Source: Deltaproteobacteria bacterium (GTDB taxonomy: Bacteria > Desulfobacterota > JAFDED01). From it: DNA of 64,000 bases. Made by a program: the position numbers and the translations under genes. The notes under the pieces are model-generated. The model made no database searches and was not told the origin of the DNA. It saw nothing but the letters and a program-made list of their open reading frames with translations. Where the stretch lies: assembly GCA_019310535.1 (NCBI GenBank), contig JAFDED010000001.1:84846-148845 (forward strand), written 5' to 3'. Below, one piece after another: positions 19,115-29,070 of this stretch (positions are counted from its first letter, which is position 1; each line of letters begins with the position of its first letter).

Positions 19115-20845
19115 ATGGCGGTGAATACGTCCCCCAACGCCTCCGTTTCGATCTCCTGGCAGGCGATAGCCCTGATGGCTGTGGCTGTGGCTCTTGTGGT
19201 GGTCGTCCGCGCCACTGGGCCCAGCGATCTCAACCAGGTGGACCAGCCTCTCCAGGCGGCCTATGTTGCCGATATCCTGGCCAACGGCCATTATATTGTA
19301 CAGTTTGATCAACAGGGCCGGGTGGCCACCAAGCCACCGCTGTATAACTGGCTGGCGGCTTCGCTGATCCGTGTCCGGGGCAAACCTTCGGAATTTATCC
19401 TCAAATTTCCTTCCGTTCTTGCCGCCCTGGGAACCTTGATCGTCACCTTCCTGCTGGCCGGTCTATGGCTGGGGCCATGGACAGCCCTGGCGGCGGCACT
19501 CATCCTGGCCTCAGGACACCATTTCTTCAAGATGGCCTATCTCGCCCGTACGGACATGCTCCTGTGTTTTTGGATCATCCTCTCATTGTATGCTTTTGAA
19601 CGATCCAGGGCCGACGGAGGCCCTTCGATTTGGAACCTTTTGTTCTGGATAATACAAGCCATGGCCACCCTGACCAAGGGGCCACCGGGCCCGGCGCTGG
19701 TGCACGTCTATGTGCTGGGCAGGCTGGCGCTGGAAAGGGACCTTCGCGGCTACCTCAGGCTGGGGGCCTGGTGGGGCATACCTCTGTGGACGGCTCTATC
19801 CCTGGCATGGTTCCTTCCTGCGCTGCAGCAGGGTGGGGAGCCTTTTGTCGAGAGGGTTCTGAAGGGCGAAATTCTTTTCCGCCTCTGGGGCACGGGACCC
19901 CGGGCCGGGGAGCTGCAACCGTTTTATGCGTTCTTTCCGTGGTTCGTGGCGCGCTTTCTCCCTTGGTCCTTGCTGGCGACGATCGCCTTGCTTCGGCGGG
20001 GCAAATCCTGCCCCTTGCGAACACAATCCCCGCTCATGCCCCCTGCGCTGTGGCTGGGGAGCATGATGATCCTGCTGTCGTTGATCCCCAGCAAGCGGGC
20101 GGACTGGCTCATGCCGGTCTACCCGGCGGGGGCGATCCTGGCTGCCCACCTTTTTCGACAAATATCCAATCCTCCCGAAGGACCTCCCGAACGGGTAATC
20201 CGGTGCACCCGTTTATTATTCCTGCTCGTCGCCGCCTTGATGGCCAGTGCGGGTGTCCTTTTTTTATCTATTTTCGCCCTCTCGTCGATCCATCCGCCCG
20301 CAACAGCGCTCTTGGGAACAATAGCGTGGCAGGCCTCTCCTTGGATCGCCTTTGCAGCCGGCGCTTTGCTCCTTTGGGGCGGAGGGGCGGCGTGGACGGG
20401 GATGAGAAGACTCATGCCGCGGCTGGCTCTGGGAGGCTTCCTGACGGGTCTCCTGGCGCTGAACCTGATTTATTATCATGTTGTCGCAACGCCCGCCGTC
20501 ACCCTGGACGGCGATGAGCTCCAACAGTTCATGACGCAGGTCAGGGAGACCATACCGCCGGGGGAAAAAGTTCTTTTTGGCACCACCAGGACGCCCACAC
20601 AGTTTTTCCTGCTCAGCAATCAGCTTTATGCGGATTCTGAAAATATAATTCGCAGCGTCAGCCGGGGACGCCCTTTCTGGCTCGTGATGCGCCTCCGGGA
20701 GCTGCAATACCTGGAACGGGGGCGGGGCGTATCCTTTGATATTGTGTTGGTCAGCAACTATCTGGAATATGACGAGGCCCGGCTGGCGCTGGCCCGGTGG
20801 CCCTCACGAGAACATTCAGTGAGGCCAGGGCAACACCAGGAGTAA
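19115..20845 (+). CDS. ArnT-like/GT39-family membrane glycosyltransferase
   Basis: Multi-TM protein with QPLQAAYVADILANGHYIVQFDQQGRVATKPPLYNWLAASLIRV and LARTDMLLCFWIILSLYAFER; ATG at 19115 preferred. Confidence 0.8.
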   Translation: MAVNTSPNASVSISWQAIALMAVAVALVVVVRATGPSDLNQVDQPLQAAYVADILANGHYIVQFDQQGRVATKPPLYNWLAASLIRVRGKPSEFILKFPSVLAALGTLIVTFLLAGLWLGPWTALAAALILASGHHFFKMAYLARTDMLLCFWIILSLYAFERSRADGGPSIWNLLFWIIQAMATLTKGPPGPALVHVYVLGRLALERDLRGYLRLGAWWGIPLWTALSLAWFLPALQQGGEPFVERVLKGEILFRLWGTGPRAGELQPFYAFFPWFVARFLPWSLLATIALLRRGKSCPLRTQSPLMPPALWLGSMMILLSLIPSKRADWLMPVYPAGAILAAHLFRQISNPPEGPPERVIRCTRLLFLLVAALMASAGVLFLSIFALSSIHPPATALLGTIAWQASPWIAFAAGALLLWGGGAAWTGMRRLMPRLALGGFLTGLLALNLIYYHVVATPAVTLDGDELQQFMTQVRETIPPGEKVLFGTTRTPTQFFLLSNQLYADSENIIRSVSRGRPFWLVMRLRELQYLERGRGVSFDIVLVSNYLEYDEARLALARWPSREHSVRPGQHQE

Positions 20846-21065
20846 AGGCTCACTATCCAATGTGCAAGGGCGGGGGAGATGATCCCCAGGAGCCACAATT
20901 ACTCCTTTATTCCTCTGGAAATACGGGGAAAAGTCCTGATAATTTAAGAATTGTACTTTGTCTATTTTTTGATATATGTTATATTTATTTGTCCACGAAA
21001 TCAGTGCTGCTTGAAATTCGATGATCCAGATATCGGGAGTAAATTCAGGGTGAGGTACTGTGCCA

Positions 21066-21848
21066 ATGAGAGACCACGTAAAACGAATGTATGAGCATTT
21101 TTCCAAGGTGTCCACCTCATACAATATAGTAAGAACTACTGATGTGGAACCGATTTTGTATATCAGGGAAAAATTAAACCACAAAAATGACGTCCGGGCC
21201 ATCGACGTTGGTTGCGGCGGAGGAAGATATTGCTTGCTCCTGTTTCAATATATCCCGGGGCTCCACCTCACCTGTGCTGACGTAAATGACAGCATGCTTG
21301 CGGAAACCTTCCGGTATTTAAAACGACACGGGATGGAAAATTTCTCAACCCTTCAGGCTGATGTGTCGGACTTGCAATTGCCGGAGAGCTCCATGGACTG
21401 CATTTTTACCTTCAACGCCATTCATCATTTCGATCCCATGCTTTTTCTCCATAAAGCCGCCAAGGCACTGAAGGACAAAGGCTATATTTTCATTTATACC
21501 CGGCTGAAAAGCCAAAACGCCAGAAGCATCTGGGGTCGGTTCTTCCCCGGCTTTTCGGAAAGGGAAAAACGCTTGTACGATTTTGCGCAAGTGGAGCAGT
21601 GGATGGATTCGACCTCTTCCATCCAACTTGTGTCAACTGAGTTTTTTAAATTCAAACGCAGCGCTACGCTGAAACAGCTCATCGCGCAGGCCGAAAACAA
21701 ACATTACTCCACCCTGTCCCTTTATCCGGCGGATGTTTTTGACCAGGCCGTAAAAGGTTTTAAGAAGGAGATACGCCGTCATTTTACTGATCTCAATACA
21801 ATCGAGTGGTGTGATGAAAATGTAATGATAGTTTTCAGAAAGGGATAA
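21066..21848 (+). CDS. Class I SAM-dependent methyltransferase
   Basis: VRAIDVGCGGGRYCLLL, LTCADVNDSM, SSMDCIFTFNAIHHF motifs. Confidence 0.85.
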   Translation: MRDHVKRMYEHFSKVSTSYNIVRTTDVEPILYIREKLNHKNDVRAIDVGCGGGRYCLLLFQYIPGLHLTCADVNDSMLAETFRYLKRHGMENFSTLQADVSDLQLPESSMDCIFTFNAIHHFDPMLFLHKAAKALKDKGYIFIYTRLKSQNARSIWGRFFPGFSEREKRLYDFAQVEQWMDSTSSIQLVSTEFFKFKRSATLKQLIAQAENKHYSTLSLYPADVFDQAVKGFKKEIRRHFTDLNTIEWCDENVMIVFRKG

Positions 21849-21946
21849 GAAAGTGATGCAGTACATCCTGGTAGGGTGGGATACAAGACTGCAGCGGCCT
21901 TGGGAAATCAAATCAGTTCAAGGCGGCTTTCAAGGTGGTTTCCATT

Positions 21947-22972
21947 TTACTTGATATCGATCGCCGATGCAGATCTGGCCGGGCTCGTCGGCTGCACGGT
22001 AAACGGGTCTTCTTTGGAGAAGTCCGGAAAATACACATCGCTGCTATCCAATGTCTGCACCCAGTAATTCTCGAAGCCCAATATGTCCACAAGGCTCAGG
22101 ACTCTCTCATATTCTTTCGCTGTTATCCGCCGGCCCAGAACAGGATGGCCCGCCGCCTTGTGGCATGGATGATACTGGGCCATGATGCTGACCCAGGTGT
22201 CGGCGCCCAACTGACGGGCCAGGAAGGTCAGCACGCGCCGGCTTCCCGCCAGTCCTCCGGGCAACACCAGGTGTCTCACCACCAGGCCCCGAACCGCCCT
22301 CTCCCCAAACATTTCAAGCCCTCCCACCTGACGGTGCATCTCCAGCACGGCCCGCCTGCTGACCCCGGGATAATCGGGGGCGGAAGAGCAGAGGGACGCG
22401 GCCCGGGAGTGTCCATATTTCATGTCCGGCAGGTACATATCCACCACTCCGTCCAACAGCGCCAGAACTCCCGGCAACTCGTAACCGTGGGTATTGTAAA
22501 GCAACGGGAGGCGAAGACCCTGCTCGGCGGCAATATCCAGGGCCTCCAGGATGGCCGGAAGGAAATGGGTGGGGGAGACCAGATCGATGTTCTCACAGCC
22601 CTGAGCCTGGAGGGACAGGAACGATTGAGCCAGCTCCCGCGGCTCCATCTCGGCGCCGCGGCCCTCCTGGCTGATGGCGTGATTCTGGCAGAAGAGGCAC
22701 CGCAGGGAGCATCGGTAGAAAAAGACCGTGCCGGCCCCCCCGTGTCCCACCAGCGGAGGCTCCTCTCCGAAGTGGGGGATGGCGCGCGCAACCTCTGCCT
22801 GCGCACCCGCGCCGCACATACCCCGCTGCCCGCGCATCCTGTCCACGCCGCAGCGCCTCGGGCAGAGACGGCAGGGCGACATCAAGCGTTCCGCTTCACG
22901 GGTTCTCCGGGAAAGGATGCCCTTTCGATGCAGCTCTAAGTATCGGGGCTCACGCATTTGTGGGGTATACAC
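21947..22972 (-). CDS. Radical SAM protein (PflA/AmrS-like)
   Basis: CRLCPRRCGVDRMRGQRGMCGAG and FYRCSLRCLFCQNHAISQEGRG (CxxxCxxC-type). Confidence 0.88.
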   Translation of the reverse strand: MYTPQMREPRYLELHRKGILSRRTREAERLMSPCRLCPRRCGVDRMRGQRGMCGAGAQAEVARAIPHFGEEPPLVGHGGAGTVFFYRCSLRCLFCQNHAISQEGRGAEMEPRELAQSFLSLQAQGCENIDLVSPTHFLPAILEALDIAAEQGLRLPLLYNTHGYELPGVLALLDGVVDMYLPDMKYGHSRAASLCSSAPDYPGVSRRAVLEMHRQVGGLEMFGERAVRGLVVRHLVLPGGLAGSRRVLTFLARQLGADTWVSIMAQYHPCHKAAGHPVLGRRITAKEYERVLSLVDILGFENYWVQTLDSSDVYFPDFSKEDPFTVQPTSPARSASAIDIK

Positions 22973-23018
22973 CTAAATTCCAATTGTTAAACCGGAAGTA
23001 AATTCTAAATACGAAACC

Positions 23019-23060
23019 TAATTGTCATGCAGGGGCTGCACCCGCGGAGCATGAAAACGG
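23019..23060 (+). repeat. 42-bp dispersed repeat, copy A
   Basis: taattgtcatgcaggggctgcacccgcggagcatgaaaacgg; reverse complement at 55220..55261 with about 3 mismatches. Confidence 0.75.
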
Positions 23061-23220
23061 TTGTGTATTATCCCAGATTTTGCATTTGGGAGTAAAAATA
23101 CTGTTGAACATTAGAGTAAACCATTTATCCAGGTATGGTCATGACGGAAAGAGTCCGGTCCGTTGTTATTCAGGCCGAACAGGACGGCACTCTGGAGTCC
23201 ATTTTGGCCAATTATACGCT

Positions 23221-23319
23221 GAGGAAGTGGCTCGTGTGGCGGCATTCTTGGCCTCAGACGACGCCTCTTGGGTTACCGGTGTCGCAATAGCGGTCGATGG
23301 AGGCTATACCGCAAGATGA
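23221..23319 (+). pseudogene. SDR-family dehydrogenase C-terminal fragment
   Basis: EEVARVAAFLASDDASWVTGVAIAVDGGYTAR*, canonical SDR C-terminus without the rest of the gene. Confidence 0.75.
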
Positions 23320-23616
23320 TCCTTCTGCGCAGGTTTCCATGTCTCTCAGGAGACACCATGTATTAAATGGGATTGTAAGATATGGAACCTTTTCTCAACC
23401 AGTGGGAGTTCCGCTGTGGATGAAAACCTCCGAGAAGCCCTCATCATATCAAGTTGGAAGAAATCCGACTTTGACTACAGGTCTTAACGAAATTCATTTG
23501 GTATATAGAGAAGATAAGCAATATTATGTAGTAATCAGTCCTTTCTCCTCGCTCTCGACCACTTATTTCATTGAAACCCCCTACAAGACAGCATCTGTAT
23601 AAATGAAAGGGTGCGA

Positions 23617-23934
23617 TCAGGGCTCAACCCAGTCGTTCAGGAAAAATATTGGCAATGGTCGGACCGGAGGCCGCGTGGTTGCGGGTTCAATGGTCTCGAG
23701 TTTCTGCCCGGTGACTTCTGCGAGAATAAACCTGACATGTCGTTCGCATGACTTTCCCTGGCATAGGCCCATTCCCGCACGTGTGAGCTTTTTGACCTCA
23801 TTTACAGTTCGCGCACCATGATGGATTGCTTTGAGAATCTCCTTGCGGAGAACCTCTTCGCATCGGCAGATCATGAGGTCATCAGAGTCTGAGCTCTGGT
23901 GCCTGGAATTAGCTGCAGATGATTTTAAAACCAT
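23617..23934 (-). CDS. BFD-like [2Fe-2S]-binding protein
   Basis: DLMICRCEEVLRKEILKAIHHGARTVNEVKKLTRAGMGLCQGKSCERHV (CxC...CxxxxC pattern). Confidence 0.85.
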   Translation of the reverse strand: MVLKSSAANSRHQSSDSDDLMICRCEEVLRKEILKAIHHGARTVNEVKKLTRAGMGLCQGKSCERHVRFILAEVTGQKLETIEPATTRPPVRPLPIFFLNDWVEP

Positions 23935-24015
23935 AAGAAAACTCCTAAAAAATGTGGCCGAGAGCCCTTCACGACCCCATTTTACGTTGGCTCACCCCAC
24001 AATAAGAAGGACTTT

Positions 24016-25026
24016 TCATCCTGCTTTCTCAATGCGATATGTCCCCACATAGACTGTCCACTCGCCGGCATGGATAGTCGGAAAGGTACGTTGGGACACA
24101 ATTATGCCGTCATGGGGGGCTTTAATCTCTTCAACAATTTCTCCGAACAGATCAGAGATGGTGCCGATGACCTCTCCTTTCTTTACAAGATCGCGGAGCT
24201 GCTTTGTGGTGCGGAAAAGGCCGCCCTTGGTGCTGAAGCCAAAGGTTCCTGGTGCTATAATTCGCTCTTTGGGGAGTTCGGGCTCGCCATGAATCATTTT
24301 ATAGTACTTCATCACATTCTCGATCGCTTTGCGTTGGGCAAGGACGAATTCATCCAAACAGCGACCTTCGCCGCCAAGTTCAACGGTGATGGTAGGTTTC
24401 CCTGCGCGCATCCCCTCGACATTGATGGAGCCGCCCCATTTCCCACCGCCTTTCCAAACCAGATCTACGCCGGTTGCATAAGCAAGTTCCTTTGCTCTGG
24501 CCTGGAGCTCATCGCTGCCTATTTCTCTATAGATGACCGTCGGCGAGATGGCCAGGGCAATGCCGCCACCATGCATGTCAATAACCATGTCGCACTTTAT
24601 AAGGATTTCATGATAAAAGTAATAGGCCAACTGCTCGGAAATAAATCCTTCCAGTTTCCCCGGAAAGATTCGATTCATGTTGATGCCGTCGATTGGATTT
24701 GCACGGCGTCCCGCCTCAAAAGCCGGAACGTTGATTACCGGGACACCAACGAAAGCGCCGGCCAGTGCTCCCGGGTCAAGGTCACGCCAGATAGCTCGGA
24801 TCGCTTCGCCGCTTTCGTACTCGTCCCCATGTACCGCCCCATCGACTAAAAGGATTGGGCCATTTTTCTTCCCGTTAACCACCATTAGAGGGAATCCCAG
24901 AGGTTGTCCCCCCGGAGTCTGGGTCACCGCCATGTAGGTCTTCTTTTTCTCGCCGGATGCGATGGCGATATCGCGAAATTTCAAGACATCAGGCATACCG
25001 GGCTCCTTTCCATCTTCCATAATCAA
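24016..25026 (-). CDS. Succinylglutamate desuccinylase/aspartoacylase family (M14-like) deacylase
   Basis: LVDGAVHGDEYESGEAIRAIWRDL, zinc-ligand-like pattern; MVIDMHGGG. Confidence 0.85.
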   Translation of the reverse strand: MIMEDGKEPGMPDVLKFRDIAIASGEKKKTYMAVTQTPGGQPLGFPLMVVNGKKNGPILLVDGAVHGDEYESGEAIRAIWRDLDPGALAGAFVGVPVINVPAFEAGRRANPIDGINMNRIFPGKLEGFISEQLAYYFYHEILIKCDMVIDMHGGGIALAISPTVIYREIGSDELQARAKELAYATGVDLVWKGGGKWGGSINVEGMRAGKPTITVELGGEGRCLDEFVLAQRKAIENVMKYYKMIHGEPELPKERIIAPGTFGFSTKGGLFRTTKQLRDLVKKGEVIGTISDLFGEIVEEIKAPHDGIIVSQRTFPTIHAGEWTVYVGTYRIEKAG

Positions 25027-25103
25027 TTAAACAAACTTTTACTCAAAACAACCTGAGAGAACTACCATGACTTTCTTTCCCATGTATTTGAGACGATCCA
25101 ACG

Positions 25104-26210
25104 TTATGATCGGAATCGCGCAATTCCGAGAGAGCCGAGTTCAAGATCGGGAGTTCCGTTGACAATCCATTCGGCCAGTGATCGACCAACCGCCGGGCCG
25201 ATACAGAATCCATGACCTGAGAAACCCGCTGCAACAAACAGCCCCTCGACTTCGGGGATCCGATCGATCACAGGCGCACTATCCGGGGTCCAATCGGTAA
25301 AGCCGCTCCATCCCCGGATCACTGTCATATAACTGAGCTTCGGCACGAGATAAGATGCAAACCCACCAGCGTGGGAAAAGCATTCCATAGTCGACCGACG
25401 GTCAAAATCCTTAACCGGACGGCTGTGGTATCCTATGTGGAAATTACCGTTCACCGCCTGGCGGATGTAGCAGTAATCAGGATGGGAGATGAAATGTTTC
25501 AGAAGCGGCAGCGCCGGCTCAGTTACCAGAAGTTGAGAAATTTTTGGCTCAATAGGGAAAGGTTCCACGCCGGCACTACGCAATAGCTCCGGTGTCCATG
25601 GCCCAGAAGCTATAACCACGTGATCTGCGGATACTTGAACCCCATCCGATGCGACACCCTTGACTTTCCCACTGCTCACGAGGACCTCGCGCGCCGGGGT
25701 GCGCTCGAGGATCTCGATCCCCATGTCTCTGACCCGGTTGGCGAGGCACGGGCACACGTGCAACGGGTTCGATTGTCCGTCAGTAGCACAATAACTGGCA
25801 GCAAGGATTTTTGGGTTAAGGTTTGGCGACAACTCCCGGAGTTGCTGAGAGTCCAGAAATTCTGAGGCAAGTCCAAAGTTGTTCTCTCGCCTGATCTTCT
25901 CCTTTAGAGCATCTATTTCTTTTTCGGTAAATGCCAGCTTGAGGTTACCGGTTCGGCGGTACTCTATCTCCGGAGGGAGCTCCTCGGCAAAACGTGCCCA
26001 GATCTTCACTCCCTCCATAGCCAGGGCCATCTCGCGTAAATCTCGATTCTGCTGACGTACACCGCCGCCGTTGCGCCCGGATCCTTCGCACCCGCAGAGA
26101 TTACGTTCCAGAAGAATTGTCCGCACGCCTTTTTCGGCAAGAAAATATCCGGTTGAAAGCCCAACAATTCCTCCACCAATAACGGCCACATCTGTATTTA
26201 TTCTCAACAT
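25104..26210 (-). CDS. FAD-dependent oxidoreductase (DAO family, HcnC/sarcosine oxidase beta-like)
   Basis: DVAVIGGGIVGLSTGYFLAEKGVRTILLER; GLFVAAGFSGHGFCIGPAVGRSLAEWI. Confidence 0.9.
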   Translation of the reverse strand: MLRINTDVAVIGGGIVGLSTGYFLAEKGVRTILLERNLCGCEGSGRNGGGVRQQNRDLREMALAMEGVKIWARFAEELPPEIEYRRTGNLKLAFTEKEIDALKEKIRRENNFGLASEFLDSQQLRELSPNLNPKILAASYCATDGQSNPLHVCPCLANRVRDMGIEILERTPAREVLVSSGKVKGVASDGVQVSADHVVIASGPWTPELLRSAGVEPFPIEPKISQLLVTEPALPLLKHFISHPDYCYIRQAVNGNFHIGYHSRPVKDFDRRSTMECFSHAGGFASYLVPKLSYMTVIRGWSGFTDWTPDSAPVIDRIPEVEGLFVAAGFSGHGFCIGPAVGRSLAEWIVNGTPDLELGSLGIARFRS

Positions 26211-26232
26211 GGTTGGCTCCGTATTTCTTTAC

Positions 26233-26727
26233 TCAGAGCGGTTTGAAATGTCGAACTTCATGGACATGTGATCGAGGAACCTCTAAGGTAACGATTCGAG
26301 TGCGGTCAAATGCCTTGGGGTTTCGCACCCGGACGATACGTGCCTCGCAGATCAGCTCTCCGGAGCGACCCAAACCCTGAACCCGCTCGCCGATTTCGGG
26401 TTCATAAGGAAGCTCATAAGGAATGGAGATATAGGCCGACTCCCCCTGGATCTCGATCATAAAAATAGCCAGCCCCGGGCAGATCGGCACACAGATGCCG
26501 CAGCCGTCGCAAGCTTCAGGGTCAATTCGGGGAAGCTTTGTGATGTCATCGCCAATGAACACGGCCTCATGGGGGCAGGCGGTTTCACATGGGTTACAAG
26601 GAATTTCTTCGATACACTCGATAACGGCACACGGCCCTCGCTCCAAGCGTTTCAGAGGAGGCCAGCCGGGTGTATTCCCGATGTCTGCAACCTTGGCTAT
26701 ACCGCTTTTCCTGAAAGCTTTCATCAA
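26233..26727 (-). CDS. 4Fe-4S ferredoxin-type protein
   Basis: IPCNPCETACPHEAVFIG and CDGCGICVPICPGLAIFMIE clusters. Confidence 0.88.
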   Translation of the reverse strand: MMKAFRKSGIAKVADIGNTPGWPPLKRLERGPCAVIECIEEIPCNPCETACPHEAVFIGDDITKLPRIDPEACDGCGICVPICPGLAIFMIEIQGESAYISIPYELPYEPEIGERVQGLGRSGELICEARIVRVRNPKAFDRTRIVTLEVPRSHVHEVRHFKPL

Positions 26728-26750
26728 TATTCATTCCTTTTCTTAAATAC

Positions 26751-27836
26751 TCAGTCTGAAACCATCTGATAACTTTTAGCCTGGCCTCGTTCTTCTCCGA
26801 AGGGGCCCAATCGGAGCCCGTCAAGGCTTCGCTTTATAGCAGCACAATCCCGCCTGGCCTGTTCAAAATCGATATATCCGAGATACTCTGCCAGGCCAAT
26901 GCCAGCCAGCCGTCCCTCATCCATCGCCGTGCATGCTTCCTCTATGCCGCTGGCGTCTCCAGCGACAAAAAGTCCCGGCACAGTCGTCATCATCCGTTCG
27001 TCATGCCTTGGTACATAACCACCCAGGGAGTTCACGTAAACCATATCGCACGGCATCAACCTCAGCAATTCAATCATCGGTGTCAATCCGACCGCAATGC
27101 AGATGAGGTCAACTGCCATCTCCCGTATCGTCCCCTCGATTGGGCGGCGATTGACCGGATCGATTCGAGCGATGAGAGCCGTGCGCACCCGGTCCGTTCC
27201 CCTGGCTTCCTGAATGGTGTGTTCGGTCAAAATAGGCACACCCATACGAGTGATCTTCCCTGCATGGACGTGGTACCCACCGATCTCGGGCAGAGCTTCC
27301 AGGACCGCCTCCACCCCACATCCTGCCTGGAGCAATTGATAGGCAACAATGAGACCTACGTTCCCCGAGCCCACCATAAGCGCTTTCTCACCTGGACGAA
27401 GGCGAAATATGTGCAGCATAGTTTGCGCAGCGCCGGCCCCCATAACACCGGGCAGGGTCCAGCCCGGAAATATCAGCGTGTTTTCCATTGCCCCAGTGGC
27501 AACCGCTACCGCTTTGGCACGGACTTCCTCAGCCCTGCCATTGCAGGTTATTCCCAGCCGAAAACCATCGAAAATTCCCCAGACGGATGTTTCTAAATGG
27601 ACGGTAACGCCGAGATCTCGGGCCTCGGAGAGAAGCTGTTCGCCGATGTTAATACCGCGAATGCCGGCCCAGTGCCCCTTGGATCCGAAAAATTTATGAA
27701 TCTGCTTGAAAAGCTGCCCACCGGGCTTGGGATTTTCATCGAAAACGTGTACTTCGACACCTCTTCGCGCTGCTTCGATAGCGGCGCACAACCCAGCGGG
27801 CCCGGCACCAACCACAGCACAGGGAATTTCCATCAT
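26751..27836 (-). CDS. FAD/NAD(P)-binding oxidoreductase (HcnB/opine oxidase subunit A-like)
   Basis: IPCAVVGAGPAGLCAAIEAARRGVEVHVFDENPKPGGQLFKQIHKFFGS; start at 27836 preferred to 28034. Confidence 0.9.
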   Translation of the reverse strand: MMEIPCAVVGAGPAGLCAAIEAARRGVEVHVFDENPKPGGQLFKQIHKFFGSKGHWAGIRGINIGEQLLSEARDLGVTVHLETSVWGIFDGFRLGITCNGRAEEVRAKAVAVATGAMENTLIFPGWTLPGVMGAGAAQTMLHIFRLRPGEKALMVGSGNVGLIVAYQLLQAGCGVEAVLEALPEIGGYHVHAGKITRMGVPILTEHTIQEARGTDRVRTALIARIDPVNRRPIEGTIREMAVDLICIAVGLTPMIELLRLMPCDMVYVNSLGGYVPRHDERMMTTVPGLFVAGDASGIEEACTAMDEGRLAGIGLAEYLGYIDFEQARRDCAAIKRSLDGLRLGPFGEERGQAKSYQMVSD

Positions 27837-28159
27837 GGCCGTTCCTCCAAGGAACCTACGCCCTTTTGTGTGACCACTTGCATGCCAGCCCGTACTGGCG
27901 TTATACACGTGCGGATATTCGGAATTCCGTCGACTTGCATAACGCAATCGGTGCACCGACCGTTGGCGCAGTAAATGCCTCTGGGTTGCTCGTATTTCGG
28001 GCTGTGGCGGAGTACAACCCGTCCTGATGCCCACAATGCCCCTGCTATTGTGTCTCCCTCTTCGGCTTCAACCGGTTCACCGTCAACAAAGATGCGCACC
28101 CGCGTTCCAGGTTCTCTGTCCCCAAGAATCGGGTGCTTTTCTATCCGGAATTTATCCAT
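27833..28159 (-). CDS. (2Fe-2S)-binding protein (HcnA/SoxA N-terminal-like)
   Basis: VRIFVDGEPVEAEEGDTIAGALWASGRVVLRHSPKYEQPRGIYCANGRCTDCVMQVDGIPNIRTC. Confidence 0.9.
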   Translation of the reverse strand: MDKFRIEKHPILGDREPGTRVRIFVDGEPVEAEEGDTIAGALWASGRVVLRHSPKYEQPRGIYCANGRCTDCVMQVDGIPNIRTCITPVRAGMQVVTQKGVGSLEERP

Positions 28160-28261
28160 ATCAATCTCCTATCGGTGTATCTTCCGCACTTACTCTTTCT
28201 TCTTCAATTATTATGACCTTTAACGTTTTATGTATGGCATGTCAAGTATATCGTTTTGCAG

Positions 28262-28480
28262 TGTTAATGCAATATGATTATGTCACCCCTCTTTAAAATC
28301 TGCTGATATTGAGGCACTTCCTAAGAATGAGGAGCTTGATGGAAAGAGAGGTGACCTTTACCATGGGGGAGATGAAGCGTTATGGGGTGATACAAGCTTT
28401 ATTGGAGAAGAAAATGACCGCCGGAGAAGTATCTTTGGCCTTGAATGTATCCACCCGCCATATCAAGCGAATAAAGTCCA
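28262..28480 (+). mobile_element. IS remnant (left end and N-terminal HTH of transposase, ISNCY-like)
   Basis: tgttaatgca.tatgattatgtcaccc..ctttaaaatctgctgatattgaggcacttccta shared in inverted orientation with 34831..35013; MEREVTFTMGEMKRYGVIQALLEKKMTAGEVSLALNVSTRHIKRIKS. Confidence 0.8.
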
Positions 28481-28917
28481 ACAGTGCGGCGCATTGGCTT
28501 CCTGTCGGGTTCCAGACAGCCGGAAACCCGTTGTGGAAGTAATACGGCAATGTCAGAATATTGCGCCTGGCATGAAAGTCGGTCACCCAGTAATGGGGGG
28601 ATATCATCAGCCATGCCGTTTCCCATATATTCATAGCATGCATCGATCAAAAGGTTCATAGTGTTGGGGCTCACCATCCCGCTGGCATAGCGGTCTGTTT
28701 GCCGAGGCAAGGCAAACCAGCCCATCGGCCTTTTTCCGCATATTTCCGCCACGACGGCGGGTACGGCAAATGTCGCCTTGATGTTGTATGTCTCGAACAG
28801 GTCGAACAGTCTCCATATCCCGACTCTCGCCCCGAATTCTGCCCGGTAGTGCTTAACATCTTTGGACCCAATGCCATCGCAGCCTGCGGGCACACTGAAA
28901 TCCACCACTACAGCCAT
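28480..28917 (-). pseudogene. Decayed polysaccharide deacetylase paralog
   Basis: VVVDFSVPAGCDG...EFGARVGIWRLFDLFETYNIKATFAVPAVVAEICGKRP then internal deletion and frameshift (DACYEYMGNGMADDIP / PHYWVTDFHARRNILTLPYYFHNGFPAVWNPTGS); resembles the intact copy at 29071..30000. Confidence 0.78.
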
Positions 28918-29070
28918 CGCTCACTGGTTATTACGGCCATTCCACCTGTTCATCTTCCAGGCTTATCTCATCGGTTATTGTATATCCGTCTTTCCTGGGC
29001 ACATTGTTTCCCTCCTCTTTTTGGGCTTCGTTTCTCTTCTTCCTCAGACAATGGAGTGTGCTCGTTCTGT

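Noticed and set aside
19630-20517. 295-aa plus-strand ORF
   Set aside because: Out-of-frame overlap with the GT39-like gene, low-complexity Gly/Ala/Arg composition.
21935-22939. 334-aa plus-strand ORF
   Set aside because: Antisense to the well-supported radical SAM gene (21947..22972, -); composition looks like shadow coding.
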